5,802 nucleotides of DNA. It comes from Anaerolineales bacterium (lineage in GTDB: Bacteria; Chloroflexota; Anaerolineae; Anaerolineales; VGOW01). Where the stretch lies: assembly GCA_919901875.1 (NCBI GenBank), contig CAKKQG010000180.1, positions 1,790-7,591 on the forward strand. The letters run 5' to 3'. The notes under the pieces are model-generated. The model was given only the letters and a program-made list of their open reading frames with translations, was not told the origin of the DNA and made no database searches. Both the position numbers and the translations under genes were made by a program. Each line of letters begins with the position of its first letter. The first letter of the stretch is position 1. Below, one piece after another: positions 1-5,118 of this stretch.

Positions 1-857
1 CTGCTGCCCACGCGACCCACAAGGCGCATCGGCAAATTTGCCTTGAAGTGCGAACCCAAAACACCCGACGACGGTTTCTGCGCGCCGACCACTAAGTGCA
101 TACCGGCTTCGCGCCCGCGTTGAGCAAGACGAGTGAGGGCGTTCTCCACCGGCTTGCCGCCCAACATCAATAGATCGATCACTTCATCCACCACAATCAC
201 CACGCGCGGCATCGAAACATTTTTCTTGTCGCGGCGATCCATTTCTTCCAGAATTCTTTCCAATAAACTGGTCGCCGAAGCCGTGTCACTGGCGATGGGC
301 GACATGAGGTGAGGCAATCCGGCTAATGGAGCAAGACCGCGCGCCTTGAGATCAATTAGGGCTAACTGCATTTGTGATTGACGATTGTTGACAGCAAGAC
401 TGAAGATCATCGAGCGGATTAATTCTGTTTTGCCGGAGCCGGTCATACCCGCCACCAACACATGAGTCACGTCCGGTGAAGGCAGGCGCAAAAGCAATGG
501 GCGACCATCGTCGGCAAGACCGAGGCAGGCTGTGTGCGCCGGGAGTCGATTCAACGTTTCCAACATGGGCATCAAATAGATAGGCTCGGCATCCGTGCGC
601 GGAACTTCAACCGCCAACTCGCCACCGTCGCGCGCGATGCGAACCGTGTTCGCGCCCAACGCCATGGCAATCTCTTCGCTCAAATTACGAACCACGCTCA
701 ACTTTGCGCCGGGCGCAGTCGCCACATGAAAACGCAGCCAACGCGGCGAGACCTCGCCCCCGTTCACCCGAACCGGCACGCGATGCGAAGCAAGAATCGC
801 TTCGATGCGATCCGCTTGAAAATTGAGGTAATCCATCGTCATGGCTGGCGCGGTCAT
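1..857 (-). CDS. FtsK/SpoIIIE-type DNA translocase ATPase (3' end outside window)
   Basis: My own translation gives 285 residues before the gene leaves the left edge. Residues about 25-90 resemble the FtsK alpha domain, with GAKLSVVRNLSEEIAMALGA, VRIARDGGE and VEVPR. The RecA-like motor follows: Walker A AGMTGSGKTE at about 136-145, LIDLKARGLAPLAGLPHL at about 167-184, Walker B VVIVVDEV at about 219-226, and the FtsK-like RLAQRGREAGMHLVVGAQKP at about 243-262. Family knowledge: this is a hexameric ATP-driven double-stranded DNA pump. The start at 857 has GGAG 5 nt upstream, and an in-frame stop at 885-887 limits any N-terminal extension. ATGs at 842 and 836 are possible but lie closer to the domain. 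Unlike canonical FtsK there is no N-terminal membrane region, so this is probably a soluble translocase that starts at the alpha domain. A gamma (DNA-reading) domain cannot be judged from this window. A plasmid- or phage-type translocase is an alternative; no other mobile genes flank it here. Confidence 0.9.
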   Translation of the reverse strand, partial: MTAPAMTMDYLNFQADRIEAILASHRVPVRVNGGEVSPRWLRFHVATAPGAKLSVVRNLSEEIAMALGANTVRIARDGGELAVEVPRTDAEPIYLMPMLETLNRLPAHTACLGLADDGRPLLLRLPSPDVTHVLVAGMTGSGKTELIRSMIFSLAVNNRQSQMQLALIDLKARGLAPLAGLPHLMSPIASDTASATSLLERILEEMDRRDKKNVSMPRVVIVVDEVIDLLMLGGKPVENALTRLAQRGREAGMHLVVGAQKPSSGVLGSHFKANLPMRLVGRVGS

Positions 858-862
858 GGTCT

Positions 863-866
863 CTCC
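863..866 (-). promoter_or_regulatory. Shine-Dalgarno of the FtsK-like gene
   Basis: GGAG on the minus strand lies 5 nt before the ATG at 857. It supports that start over the two in-frame ATGs 15 and 21 nt further in, and contrasts with the genes in this window that lack a ribosome binding site. Confidence 0.6.
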
Positions 867-871
867 GTCTC

Positions 872-887
872 TAGAACTAGTGTTCTA
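872..887. promoter_or_regulatory. Palindromic operator, LexA (SOS box)-like
   Basis: TAGAACTAGTGTTCTA has perfect 6-bp arms (TAGAAC/GTTCTA) around a 4-bp spacer. Its core GAAC-N4-GTTC is the pattern of the Bacillus-type LexA box. It sits directly downstream of the -10 hexamer, over the predicted transcription start of the FtsK-like gene, where a repressor would block initiation. The sequence match is direct observation; LexA identity is inference, because lexA is not in the window and another dimeric repressor could use the site. Confidence 0.5.
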
Positions 888-889
888 AT

Positions 890-917
890 AATATAGCTAA
901 CCGTATCTTGTTGTCAA
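890..917 (-). promoter_or_regulatory. Sigma70-type promoter of the FtsK-like gene
   Basis: On the minus strand a perfect -35 TTGACA (912-917) is followed by a 16-nt spacer and TATATT (890-895, 5/6 match). TATTAT at 888-893 with an 18-nt spacer is an alternative -10. The predicted start of transcription near 882-884 falls inside the palindrome at 872-887 and leaves a short leader containing the GGAG site. Confidence 0.65.
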
Positions 918-932
918 CAGGGAGTTTCCTCT

Positions 933-965
933 AGACCTCCGAGTTCTTAAAGAACTCGGAGGTCT
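933..965. repeat. Perfect 33-bp palindrome (REP-like, copy 1)
   Basis: Two perfect 16-bp arms (left arm AGACCTCCGAGTTCTT) surround a single A at 949. It lies between divergent genes, so it is not an end-of-gene terminator, and no T-run follows it. It is preceded by CTCT and followed by G, giving CTCTAGACC...GGTCTG, the same edges and the same 33-bp length as the palindrome at 4422-4454. I read the two as members of one dispersed palindromic repeat family with variable interiors. The right arm occupies the place where a -35 box of the gene at 993 would be expected. Confidence 0.7.
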
Positions 966-977
966 GCCCGCGAGTAG

Positions 978-983
978 TAGAAT
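978..983 (+). promoter_or_regulatory. Possible -10 box for the RNA methyltransferase
   Basis: TAGAAT (5/6 match to TATAAT) ends 9 nt before the ATG at 993. No Shine-Dalgarno sequence is visible, so initiation about 7 nt downstream would give an almost leaderless mRNA. No convincing -35 is found 16-18 nt upstream, where the palindrome ends. Confidence 0.35.
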
Positions 984-992
984 ACGCCCTAT

Positions 993-1829
993 ATGTTGAC
1001 CAGTTTGAGCAACGAGCAGGTAAAGTTAGTGCGCGCTTTGCAAACGCAACGCAAGCGGCGCGAGCAAGAAAAGCGTTTTGTGATCGAGGGCGTGCGTTTG
1101 ATCGAAGAGGCGTTGAAAGCAAATGCCGATTTTGATTTTGTGTTTTACGAGGAGACAAAAGATGAACGCGCACGAAAACTGTTAGATGAATTGACTCGCC
1201 GCCGCGTAAGCCTGATTCAAACTTCAACCCAGATCATGCGTGCGTGCGCCGACACCGAAAACCCCCAGGGCGTGATAGCTGTATTAGCCCTGCCTTCCGT
1301 AAAAGGAGTTTGGAGATTAGAGATTGAATCTCCAATCCCCAATCCCCAATCTCTAATTCTCATTTGTGATCGCATCTCCGATCCCGGAAATTTGGGAACG
1401 CTACTAAGAACCGCCGCCGCCGCAAACGTAGACGCCGTCTTGCTCTCCCCTGACACGGTTGAGGCATTCAACCCCAAAGTCGTCCGCGCCGGTATGGGCG
1501 CGCATTTTCGTTTGCCGATTGAGTCGTTAAGTTGGGACGAGATCAAAGCGCGCACAGCAAATCTAAAAATCTATCTCGCCGATGCCGAACACGGAATACG
1601 CACTACGCAATACGATCTCGTTGATTGGACTCAACCCTGCGCCTTGATCGTTTGCAGTGAAGCCGAAGGCGCAAGTAACTCGGCGAAAACTCTCGCGCAA
1701 GAGTCGGTTTATATCCCGATGCAAAGAAATGTTGAATCGTTGAATGCCGCAGTAGCGGGGTCAATTATTTTGTTTGAGGCAGTGAGACAAAGGAAAGCGG
1801 ATAGCGAATGGCTGATAGCAGATGGCTGA
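993..1829 (+). CDS. TrmH/SpoU-family RNA 2'-O-ribose methyltransferase
   Basis: A 278-residue SPOUT enzyme that would transfer methyl from S-adenosylmethionine to a ribose 2'-OH, most likely in 23S rRNA (RlmB/TsnR-like; target unproven). The N-terminal substrate-binding part starts as the family usually does, with LTSLSNEQVKLVRAL and RFVIEGVRLIEEAL, which supports the ATG at 993. The SpoU domain shows motif 1 DPGNLGTLLRTA (130-141), motif 2 IVCSEAEGAS (219-228; the first residue of the usual GNE/GSE is Cys here) and motif 3 IPMQRNVESLNAAVAGSI (241-258). These form the trefoil knot that binds the cofactor. Oddities: linker residues 105-123 are encoded exactly by a 57-bp heptamer array, residues 200-209 partly by another, and the C-terminal tail ADSEWLIADG by a third. 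All conserved motifs are intact, so the enzyme is probably active. No Shine-Dalgarno sequence is present. A terminator follows 5 nt after the stop. Confidence 0.9.
   Translation: MLTSLSNEQVKLVRALQTQRKRREQEKRFVIEGVRLIEEALKANADFDFVFYEETKDERARKLLDELTRRRVSLIQTSTQIMRACADTENPQGVIAVLALPSVKGVWRLEIESPIPNPQSLILICDRISDPGNLGTLLRTAAAANVDAVLLSPDTVEAFNPKVVRAGMGAHFRLPIESLSWDEIKARTANLKIYLADAEHGIRTTQYDLVDWTQPCALIVCSEAEGASNSAKTLAQESVYIPMQRNVESLNAAVAGSIILFEAVRQRKADSEWLIADG
1305..1361. repeat. Inverted heptamer array inside the methyltransferase gene
   Basis: Eight 7-bp units plus one central base: GGAGTTT, GGAGATT, AGAGATT, then G at 1326, then the complementary orientation AATCTCC, AATCCCC, AATCCCC, AATCTCT, AATTCTC. 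The 57 bp equal 19 codons and coincide exactly with codons 105-123, in the linker just before the SpoU domain. The RNA could fold into a long hairpin. Confidence 0.8.
1591..1618 (+). repeat. ACG-heptamer tandem repeat inside the methyltransferase gene
   Basis: Four 7-bp units that each begin with ACG: ACGGAAT, ACGCACT, ACGCAAT, ACGATCT. The last is degenerate. They encode roughly HGIRTTQYDL, in a loop between the strand IYLADAE and motif 2. The unit differs from the heptamers at 1305 and 1794. Confidence 0.5.
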
Positions 1830-1835
1830 TAGCAA
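1794..1835 (+). repeat. Heptamer array, ATRGCNN type, over the methyltransferase 3' end
   Basis: Six consecutive 7-bp units: AAAGCGG, ATAGCGA, ATGGCTG, ATAGCAG, ATGGCTG, ATAGCAA. The stop codon TGA (1827-1829) lies within the array, so the last ten residues of the protein are repeat-encoded. The same unit occurs inverted at 1880-1928, beyond the terminator. Confidence 0.75.
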
Positions 1836-1868
1836 ATGGGCGACTCAGATTGAGTCGCCCATTTTTTG
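1834..1868 (+). terminator. Rho-independent terminator of the methyltransferase gene
   Basis: The 14-bp arms AAATGGGCGACTCA (1834-1847) and TGAGTCGCCCATTT (1851-1864) surround the loop GAT and run into a T-rich tract. The tract lies on the plus-strand side, starting 5 nt after the stop codon. In the minus direction the stem is followed by only TTT and then mixed sequence, so it is probably a weak terminator for the histidine kinase gene that converges on it. Confidence 0.85.
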
Positions 1869-1879
1869 TTTAGCGTCAC

Positions 1880-1928
1880 TTGCTATTCGCTATTCGCTAT
1901 ATGCCATTCGCCATTTGCCATCTGCCAA
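1880..1928 (-). repeat. Heptamer array, ATRGCNN type, inverted copy
   Basis: Seven contiguous units on the plus strand: TTGCTAT, TCGCTAT, TCGCTAT, ATGCCAT, TCGCCAT, TTGCCAT, CTGCCAA. Read on the minus strand they are the same ATRGCNN heptamer as at 1794-1835. The array ends exactly one base before the stop codon of the histidine kinase gene (1929-1931), so the terminator stem lies between two inverted heptamer arrays. Confidence 0.75.
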
Positions 1929-3239
1929 CTAACGCGGCGCTGGTGGTCGGAGTCCGCCAGTAGTGGCAATTTCAGAAGTGAAACCGGCGAGCGGTAGTGT
2001 CACCGTAAAGGTGCTGCCTTTACCGTCCCCTTCACTCTCTCCCCAAACGCGGCCATTATGAAGTTTCATCGCGCCGCGCACAATCGAGAGCCCGATGCCG
2101 AGCCCGCCGGTCTTGCGCACCATATGGTCTTCCACTTGGAAGAAGCCTTGAAAGATACGGTCGAGATCACGCTTCGGGATTCCAACGCCGCTGTCTTTAA
2201 CCTGCACCCAAGCTTCGTGTCCCTTTTGGAATGAGATCAACTCGATGCTGCCGCGATCGGGCGTGAAGCGAATGGCGTTATTCAACAAGTTGGACAGCGC
2301 ATTCAAAATTTTAGGGCGATCTATATTCACCAAGAGCGGCTTGTCACCGGCTTCAACCGTGATCGTGTGTGCTTTGGCGTCTGCCAATGGTTTCAATTCT
2401 TTGCGGACTTCGGTCAAGAGTTCGCGCAGATCAATTTTTTCTCTCTGCATAGCCTTCTGCCCGACTTCGAGGAAACGCAAGTTGGTAAGATCTTCGACCA
2501 GCTTGCGCATGTGGACGGCCGAGTCGAGGATGGCTTTAGCGTAGTCGCTCATTTCGCCTTTGGCTTCTTCACGCAAGAACGTGGCATAACCCAAAATGAC
2601 TCCGAGCGGCGTGCGAAGTTCGTGCGAGGCGATGGCGATAAAGTCGCCTTTCATTTTATCCAGCTTGCCTAGATCGTCGTAAGCTTTTTGCAAGGCTTCG
2701 ATCAAACGCGCATTCTCAATCGCCACTGCCGCCTGCGAGGCAAGGATGGCTAACACGCGCGCGTCCATTTCGGTGAAGGGTTTGCCGTTCCGTTTGTTCA
2801 ACGCTTCGATCACACCCGTCACACGATCTTTGATACGCATTGGCACGCCGACCAGAGTCTTGGATTGAAACTTTGTTTTCTCTCCGACGGTTTTGAAGTG
2901 CCGCGAATCTTTGCTGACGTCGTTAATAATGACGTGGCGATTCTCACGGAAGATGGCACCGGCAACGCTGCTGTCTAACGGCACCGGGATTTTGGCGAGT
3001 TCGTCTGCCGCCACTCCGGTGGCGGCAGAGAAATGCAGTTCGCGCATGTTATCGTCATACAGCAAGATCGAAGCGGCGTCGGCGCTAAGAATCTCTGACG
3101 CCGCGCCGATGATGTAGTGAAGCAACTGTTTGAGATCGAGTGTGGAGCTTAACGTGACGCTGACTTCGACAAGTTTTGCCAGGAGTGCTATTTGAGCTTT
3201 CAGTTCGGCGTTCTCATGTTGCGTGTCCGGGGAAGTCAT
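1929..3239 (-). CDS. Soluble GAF-domain sensor histidine kinase
   Basis: A 436-residue two-component sensor kinase. A short coiled N-terminus leads into a GAF domain (about 28-178) that would bind an unknown ligand or signal. It is followed by HisKA with phospho-acceptor His206 in SHELRTP (205-211). The HATPase_c domain has its N box in NLLNNAIRFTP (317-327), G1 box DSGVGIP (349-355), F box near FQGFFQVED (363-371) and G2 box GGLGIGLSIV (378-387). All catalytic boxes are present, so kinase activity is expected. No membrane segment is visible, so it should sense a cytoplasmic cue. No response regulator gene is adjacent, so its partner is unknown. The 68-bp gap to the upstream radical SAM gene contains a possible -10 (TATACT) 8 nt before the ATG and no Shine-Dalgarno sequence. 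Co-transcription with that gene is also possible. The C-terminal tail after about 418 is short and Pro/Gly-rich. Confidence 0.93.
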   Translation of the reverse strand: MTSPDTQHENAELKAQIALLAKLVEVSVTLSSTLDLKQLLHYIIGAASEILSADAASILLYDDNMRELHFSAATGVAADELAKIPVPLDSSVAGAIFRENRHVIINDVSKDSRHFKTVGEKTKFQSKTLVGVPMRIKDRVTGVIEALNKRNGKPFTEMDARVLAILASQAAVAIENARLIEALQKAYDDLGKLDKMKGDFIAIASHELRTPLGVILGYATFLREEAKGEMSDYAKAILDSAVHMRKLVEDLTNLRFLEVGQKAMQREKIDLRELLTEVRKELKPLADAKAHTITVEAGDKPLLVNIDRPKILNALSNLLNNAIRFTPDRGSIELISFQKGHEAWVQVKDSGVGIPKRDLDRIFQGFFQVEDHMVRKTGGLGIGLSIVRGAMKLHNGRVWGESEGDGKGSTFTVTLPLAGFTSEIATTGGLRPPAPR

Positions 3240-3247
3240 TGAGGACT

Positions 3248-3253
3248 AGTATA
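3248..3253 (-). promoter_or_regulatory. Possible -10 box for the histidine kinase
   Basis: TATACT on the minus strand (5/6 match) ends 8 nt before the ATG at 3239, which again suggests a leaderless transcript. The expected -35 place holds only a T-rich stretch, so this is a weak call. Confidence 0.35.
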
Positions 3254-3307
3254 TCAAAGATTGCGAGAGCTAAAAATAAACGGAGGGTAAAGGAAAGAAT
3301 CAAAATT

Positions 3308-4534
3308 TTAGAATAACCTCAACTGTCTCGTCGGTTGTTTGCCATTTAACAAAATATACGGCGCGGCGCGCGAGGCGATGACGCCGAGCGATTTAAGATC
3401 GCGCAAGTCGGTGAGGAGTCCACGTCGGCGCGCGACGAGAATCGACTCTACGCCTTTGGGTCCGATACCCGGCACACGCAGCAGAGATCGGCGGTCAGCG
3501 CGATTTACTTCCACAGGGGAATCATTTAAGTTGGCGGCTGCCCACGCGATCTTCGGGTCAACATCCAACGGCAAGTTGCCGCCGCGATCAAACGGCATGT
3601 CTTCCAGATCGAATCCATAATCGCGCAGCAAAAATGACGATTGATAGAGGCGATGTTCGCGCAGCGGATTCTCCGGCGGAAGATTTTCGAGCGGCGTGTC
3701 GCGGATGGGGTGAAAGGCGGAGAAGTAAGCGCGGGCGAGGCGGATGTGTTTGGTGAGACTCGCCGTGGTGCTTAACACTTCAAGATCGTTTTCGCCCGCC
3801 GCGCCGACGACGAATTGCGTGACGAGTGACGGCCATTTGCCTTTGATGTTTTGATGCGCGGGCAACGTGGATCGAATCTCGTGCGCCCATTGAAGCGGAC
3901 GCATGAGCTCGTCCCAAAAAATTTTGTGCGGCGCAAGTTTGGGCAAACGCTCGGCGTTGGGCGCTTCGAGATTGACCGAGACACGATCGGCGAGCTGCAT
4001 GGCGCGCAGCACTTGATCTTTCTCGGCGCCGGGCATGATCTTGAGATGGATGTAGCCCGCAAAATTTTTCTTGCGGCGGAGGATGTCAATGGTGTCGAGC
4101 AACTTATCTTGCGTGCGGACGCCGCCACCGGCGATGCCCGAACTCAAAAAAATTCCGTCCACCATTTTCGCCTTGTTCATTTCAGCGAAAGCATTCGCCA
4201 TCTCTTCCGGCTTAAAAGTTGCGCGGCGGAAATTTCTCCCGGCGCGAAATGGACAATAGAAACAATCGCGCTCGCAGGCTGAAGTGAGTAACGTCTTAAG
4301 AATCGGCGTGGTTTTGCCGCCGGGTAAACGCGCGTTATGAATCATCAACGCATCATTTTTGTTTTCGTTGAGGGCAGTTTGAATTTCGTTGGGAGAGTGA
4401 CCGCATGCGCCTTTAGTCTCTAGACCGACGCGGTTTTGCGAAGCACGTCGGTCTGAGCCAGTCGCCGAAGTTTCTTCGGCGGGTTCGAGATTCATTTGCG
4501 AGGCGAGGAGTTGAAGTTTACCTTGCGTGTCCAT
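3308..4534 (-). CDS. Radical SAM protein with helix-hairpin-helix, putative DNA repair/modification
   Basis: 408 residues. The radical SAM signature CERDCFYC supplies Cys87, Cys91 and Cys94 for the 4Fe-4S cluster that cleaves S-adenosylmethionine. The following FLSSGIAGGG (129-138) fits the glycine-rich cofactor-binding strand. Near the C-terminus, LLRVPGIGPKGVESILVAR (351-369) is a helix-hairpin-helix, usually a non-specific DNA-binding element. This combination matches the family annotated as putative DNA modification/repair radical SAM protein. Its substrate is, to my knowledge, not established. The start at 4534 gives KLQLLASQM near the N-terminus and lies 8 nt after a good -10, with no Shine-Dalgarno sequence. 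Residues about 28-38 are encoded by a 33-bp palindromic repeat, which lengthens the N-terminal segment before the Cys cluster. The cluster, SAM-binding region and HhH are intact. The kinase gene follows 68 bp downstream on the same strand. Confidence 0.88.
   Translation of the reverse strand: MDTQGKLQLLASQMNLEPAEETSATGSDRRASQNRVGLETKGACGHSPNEIQTALNENKNDALMIHNARLPGGKTTPILKTLLTSACERDCFYCPFRAGRNFRRATFKPEEMANAFAEMNKAKMVDGIFLSSGIAGGGVRTQDKLLDTIDILRRKKNFAGYIHLKIMPGAEKDQVLRAMQLADRVSVNLEAPNAERLPKLAPHKIFWDELMRPLQWAHEIRSTLPAHQNIKGKWPSLVTQFVVGAAGENDLEVLSTTASLTKHIRLARAYFSAFHPIRDTPLENLPPENPLREHRLYQSSFLLRDYGFDLEDMPFDRGGNLPLDVDPKIAWAAANLNDSPVEVNRADRRSLLRVPGIGPKGVESILVARRRGLLTDLRDLKSLGVIASRAAPYILLNGKQPTRQLRLF
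4422..4454. repeat. 33-bp palindromic repeat (REP-like, copy 2) within the radical SAM gene
   Basis: The 9-bp arms AGACCGACG (4422-4430) and CGTCGGTCT (4446-4454) flank 15 bp. Length (33 bp) and edges (CTCTAGACC...GGTCTG) equal those of the palindrome at 933-965, while the interior differs. It replaces exactly 11 codons without a stop and encodes part of SDRRASQNRVGLE. Confidence 0.6.
4464..4480. repeat. Small perfect hairpin next to the palindromic repeat
   Basis: GCCGAAG (4464-4470) and CTTCGGC (4474-4480) pair around TTT. It lies 9 bp from the 33-bp palindrome, in the codons for PAEETSA of the radical SAM protein. It may belong to one composite repeat or be chance; it is too far inside the gene to be a terminator. 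Confidence 0.4.
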
Positions 4535-4542
4535 CGCAAATC

Positions 4543-4571
4543 ATTTTAGAACGTATATTCTATTTTATCAA
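4543..4571 (-). promoter_or_regulatory. Promoter of the radical SAM gene (leaderless arrangement)
   Basis: Minus strand: -35 TTGATA (4566-4571, 5/6), a 17-nt spacer, and -10 TAAAAT (4543-4548, 5/6). The -10 ends 8 nt before the ATG at 4534, so transcription should begin at or within a few bases of the start codon. The -35 overlaps the stop codon of the PIN gene (4568-4570). Confidence 0.6.
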
Positions 4572-4907
4572 GAGGCAGTTTTTAGAAACTCGTCAGGGGT
4601 AAGAACCGCAATGGATGATTTGTTTTTGAAGTGTTTAGCATTCCACGTCACAAAAAATTCAACGCCCGGCGTGCGCTCTGCCAAGTTGAGGACAAGCGAA
4701 TCAAGAAACGCCATGCGCTTTTGTCTCATTCGAGTAAAAGGTTGATCAAAAATTTCTTTGCGGAAAAACACGGCGGCAGGGAGAGGCTCGTCAAGATCGA
4801 AAGGCCAAATCACAGTCAGGGTATACGCATCTACTAACCATGATTGCCAGTCATCTAATTTAGCAGGCGCAAGATTGAAAGATAACTGCCCCAAGATCTC
4901 CATCAAG

Positions 4908-4915
4908 TTGTAAAG
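4908..4915. repeat. Target site duplication, left copy
   Basis: TTGTAAAG directly abuts the left end of the element and is repeated exactly at 5007-5014. The match does not extend by even one base on either side. Confidence 0.85.
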
Positions 4916-5006
4916 GTATCTTCTCAAAATGTAGGGGCGAACCCTTGCGGTCGCCCCGTTGGGCAAGCGCAAGGCTTGCCCCTACCCCGAATTATTGAGA
5001 AGATAC
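4916..5006. mobile_element. 91-bp MITE-like element in the PIN gene
   Basis: The 12-bp perfect terminal inverted repeats GTATCTTCTCAA (4916-4927) and TTGAGAAGATAC (4995-5006) are bounded by an 8-bp direct duplication. The interior has nested inverted repeats: GTAGGGGC (4931-4938) with GCCCCTAC (4978-4985), GGGGCGA (4934-4940) with TCGCCCC (4951-4957), and GGGCAAG (4961-4967) with CTTGCCC (4975-4981). It could therefore fold into a multi-branched structure. It is too short for a transposase, so it is non-autonomous. The 8-bp duplication fits several IS families and I cannot name the parent. The interior resembles palindromic repeats I associate with filamentous Chloroflexota and cyanobacteria, from memory only. 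Confidence 0.85.
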
Positions 5007-5014
5007 TTGTAAAG
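5007..5014. repeat. Target site duplication, right copy
   Basis: TTGTAAAG, identical to 4908-4915. On the coding strand it reads CTTTACAA, in the same codon phase (CTT TAC AA) in both copies, so precise loss of the element would rebuild the PIN reading frame. Confidence 0.85.
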
Positions 5015-5118
5015 CGTAATCGCGGGTTCAGCCGACTGAACACGTTTTAGGAATTCTATGTTGATCGCCTGTCGCGAATCATTGTGAAAGGCAAACTCCA
5101 GAATGAAAATATCCGTGT

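Noticed and set aside
219..228. Methyltransferase inactivated because motif 2 lacks its usual first Gly (protein residues 219-228)
   Set aside because: The SEAEG part and motifs 1 and 3 are intact, and SEAEG-like variants occur in the family; a single Gly-to-Cys change is weak evidence for loss of function. Positions given here are residues of the protein encoded at 993-1829.
534..896. Plus-strand open frame of 120 codons opposite the FtsK-like gene
   Set aside because: It lies antisense to a strongly recognisable ATPase, has no family-like motifs, and its end covers the promoter and operator of that gene.
933..965. Rho-independent terminator
   Set aside because: Flanking genes diverge from this region, and neither strand has a T-run after the stem.
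931..1555. Minus-strand open frames opposite the methyltransferase
   Set aside because: Arg/Ser-rich translations without motifs, antisense to a conserved enzyme; one begins or ends in the palindrome at 933-965.
1305..1928. CRISPR-like array from the repeated units
   Set aside because: Units are 7 bp, contiguous and in inverted orientation, with no spacers of 25-40 bp and no cas genes nearby.
3339..4282. Several open frames overlapping the radical SAM gene in other frames
   Set aside because: They are shadows of a conserved 408-residue protein, with low-complexity Arg/Ser or antisense composition.
4568..4972. A free-standing 134-residue gene starting at TTG 4972
   Set aside because: Its first 20 or so residues are encoded by the inserted element, and the same frame continues upstream of the element as the real N-terminus of the PIN protein. 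It is the 3' fragment of a broken gene.
4916..5006. Terminator or attenuator within the toxin-antitoxin operon
   Set aside because: Hairpins are present, but the perfect terminal repeats and exact 8-bp duplication are better explained by transposition, and no T-run follows the stems.
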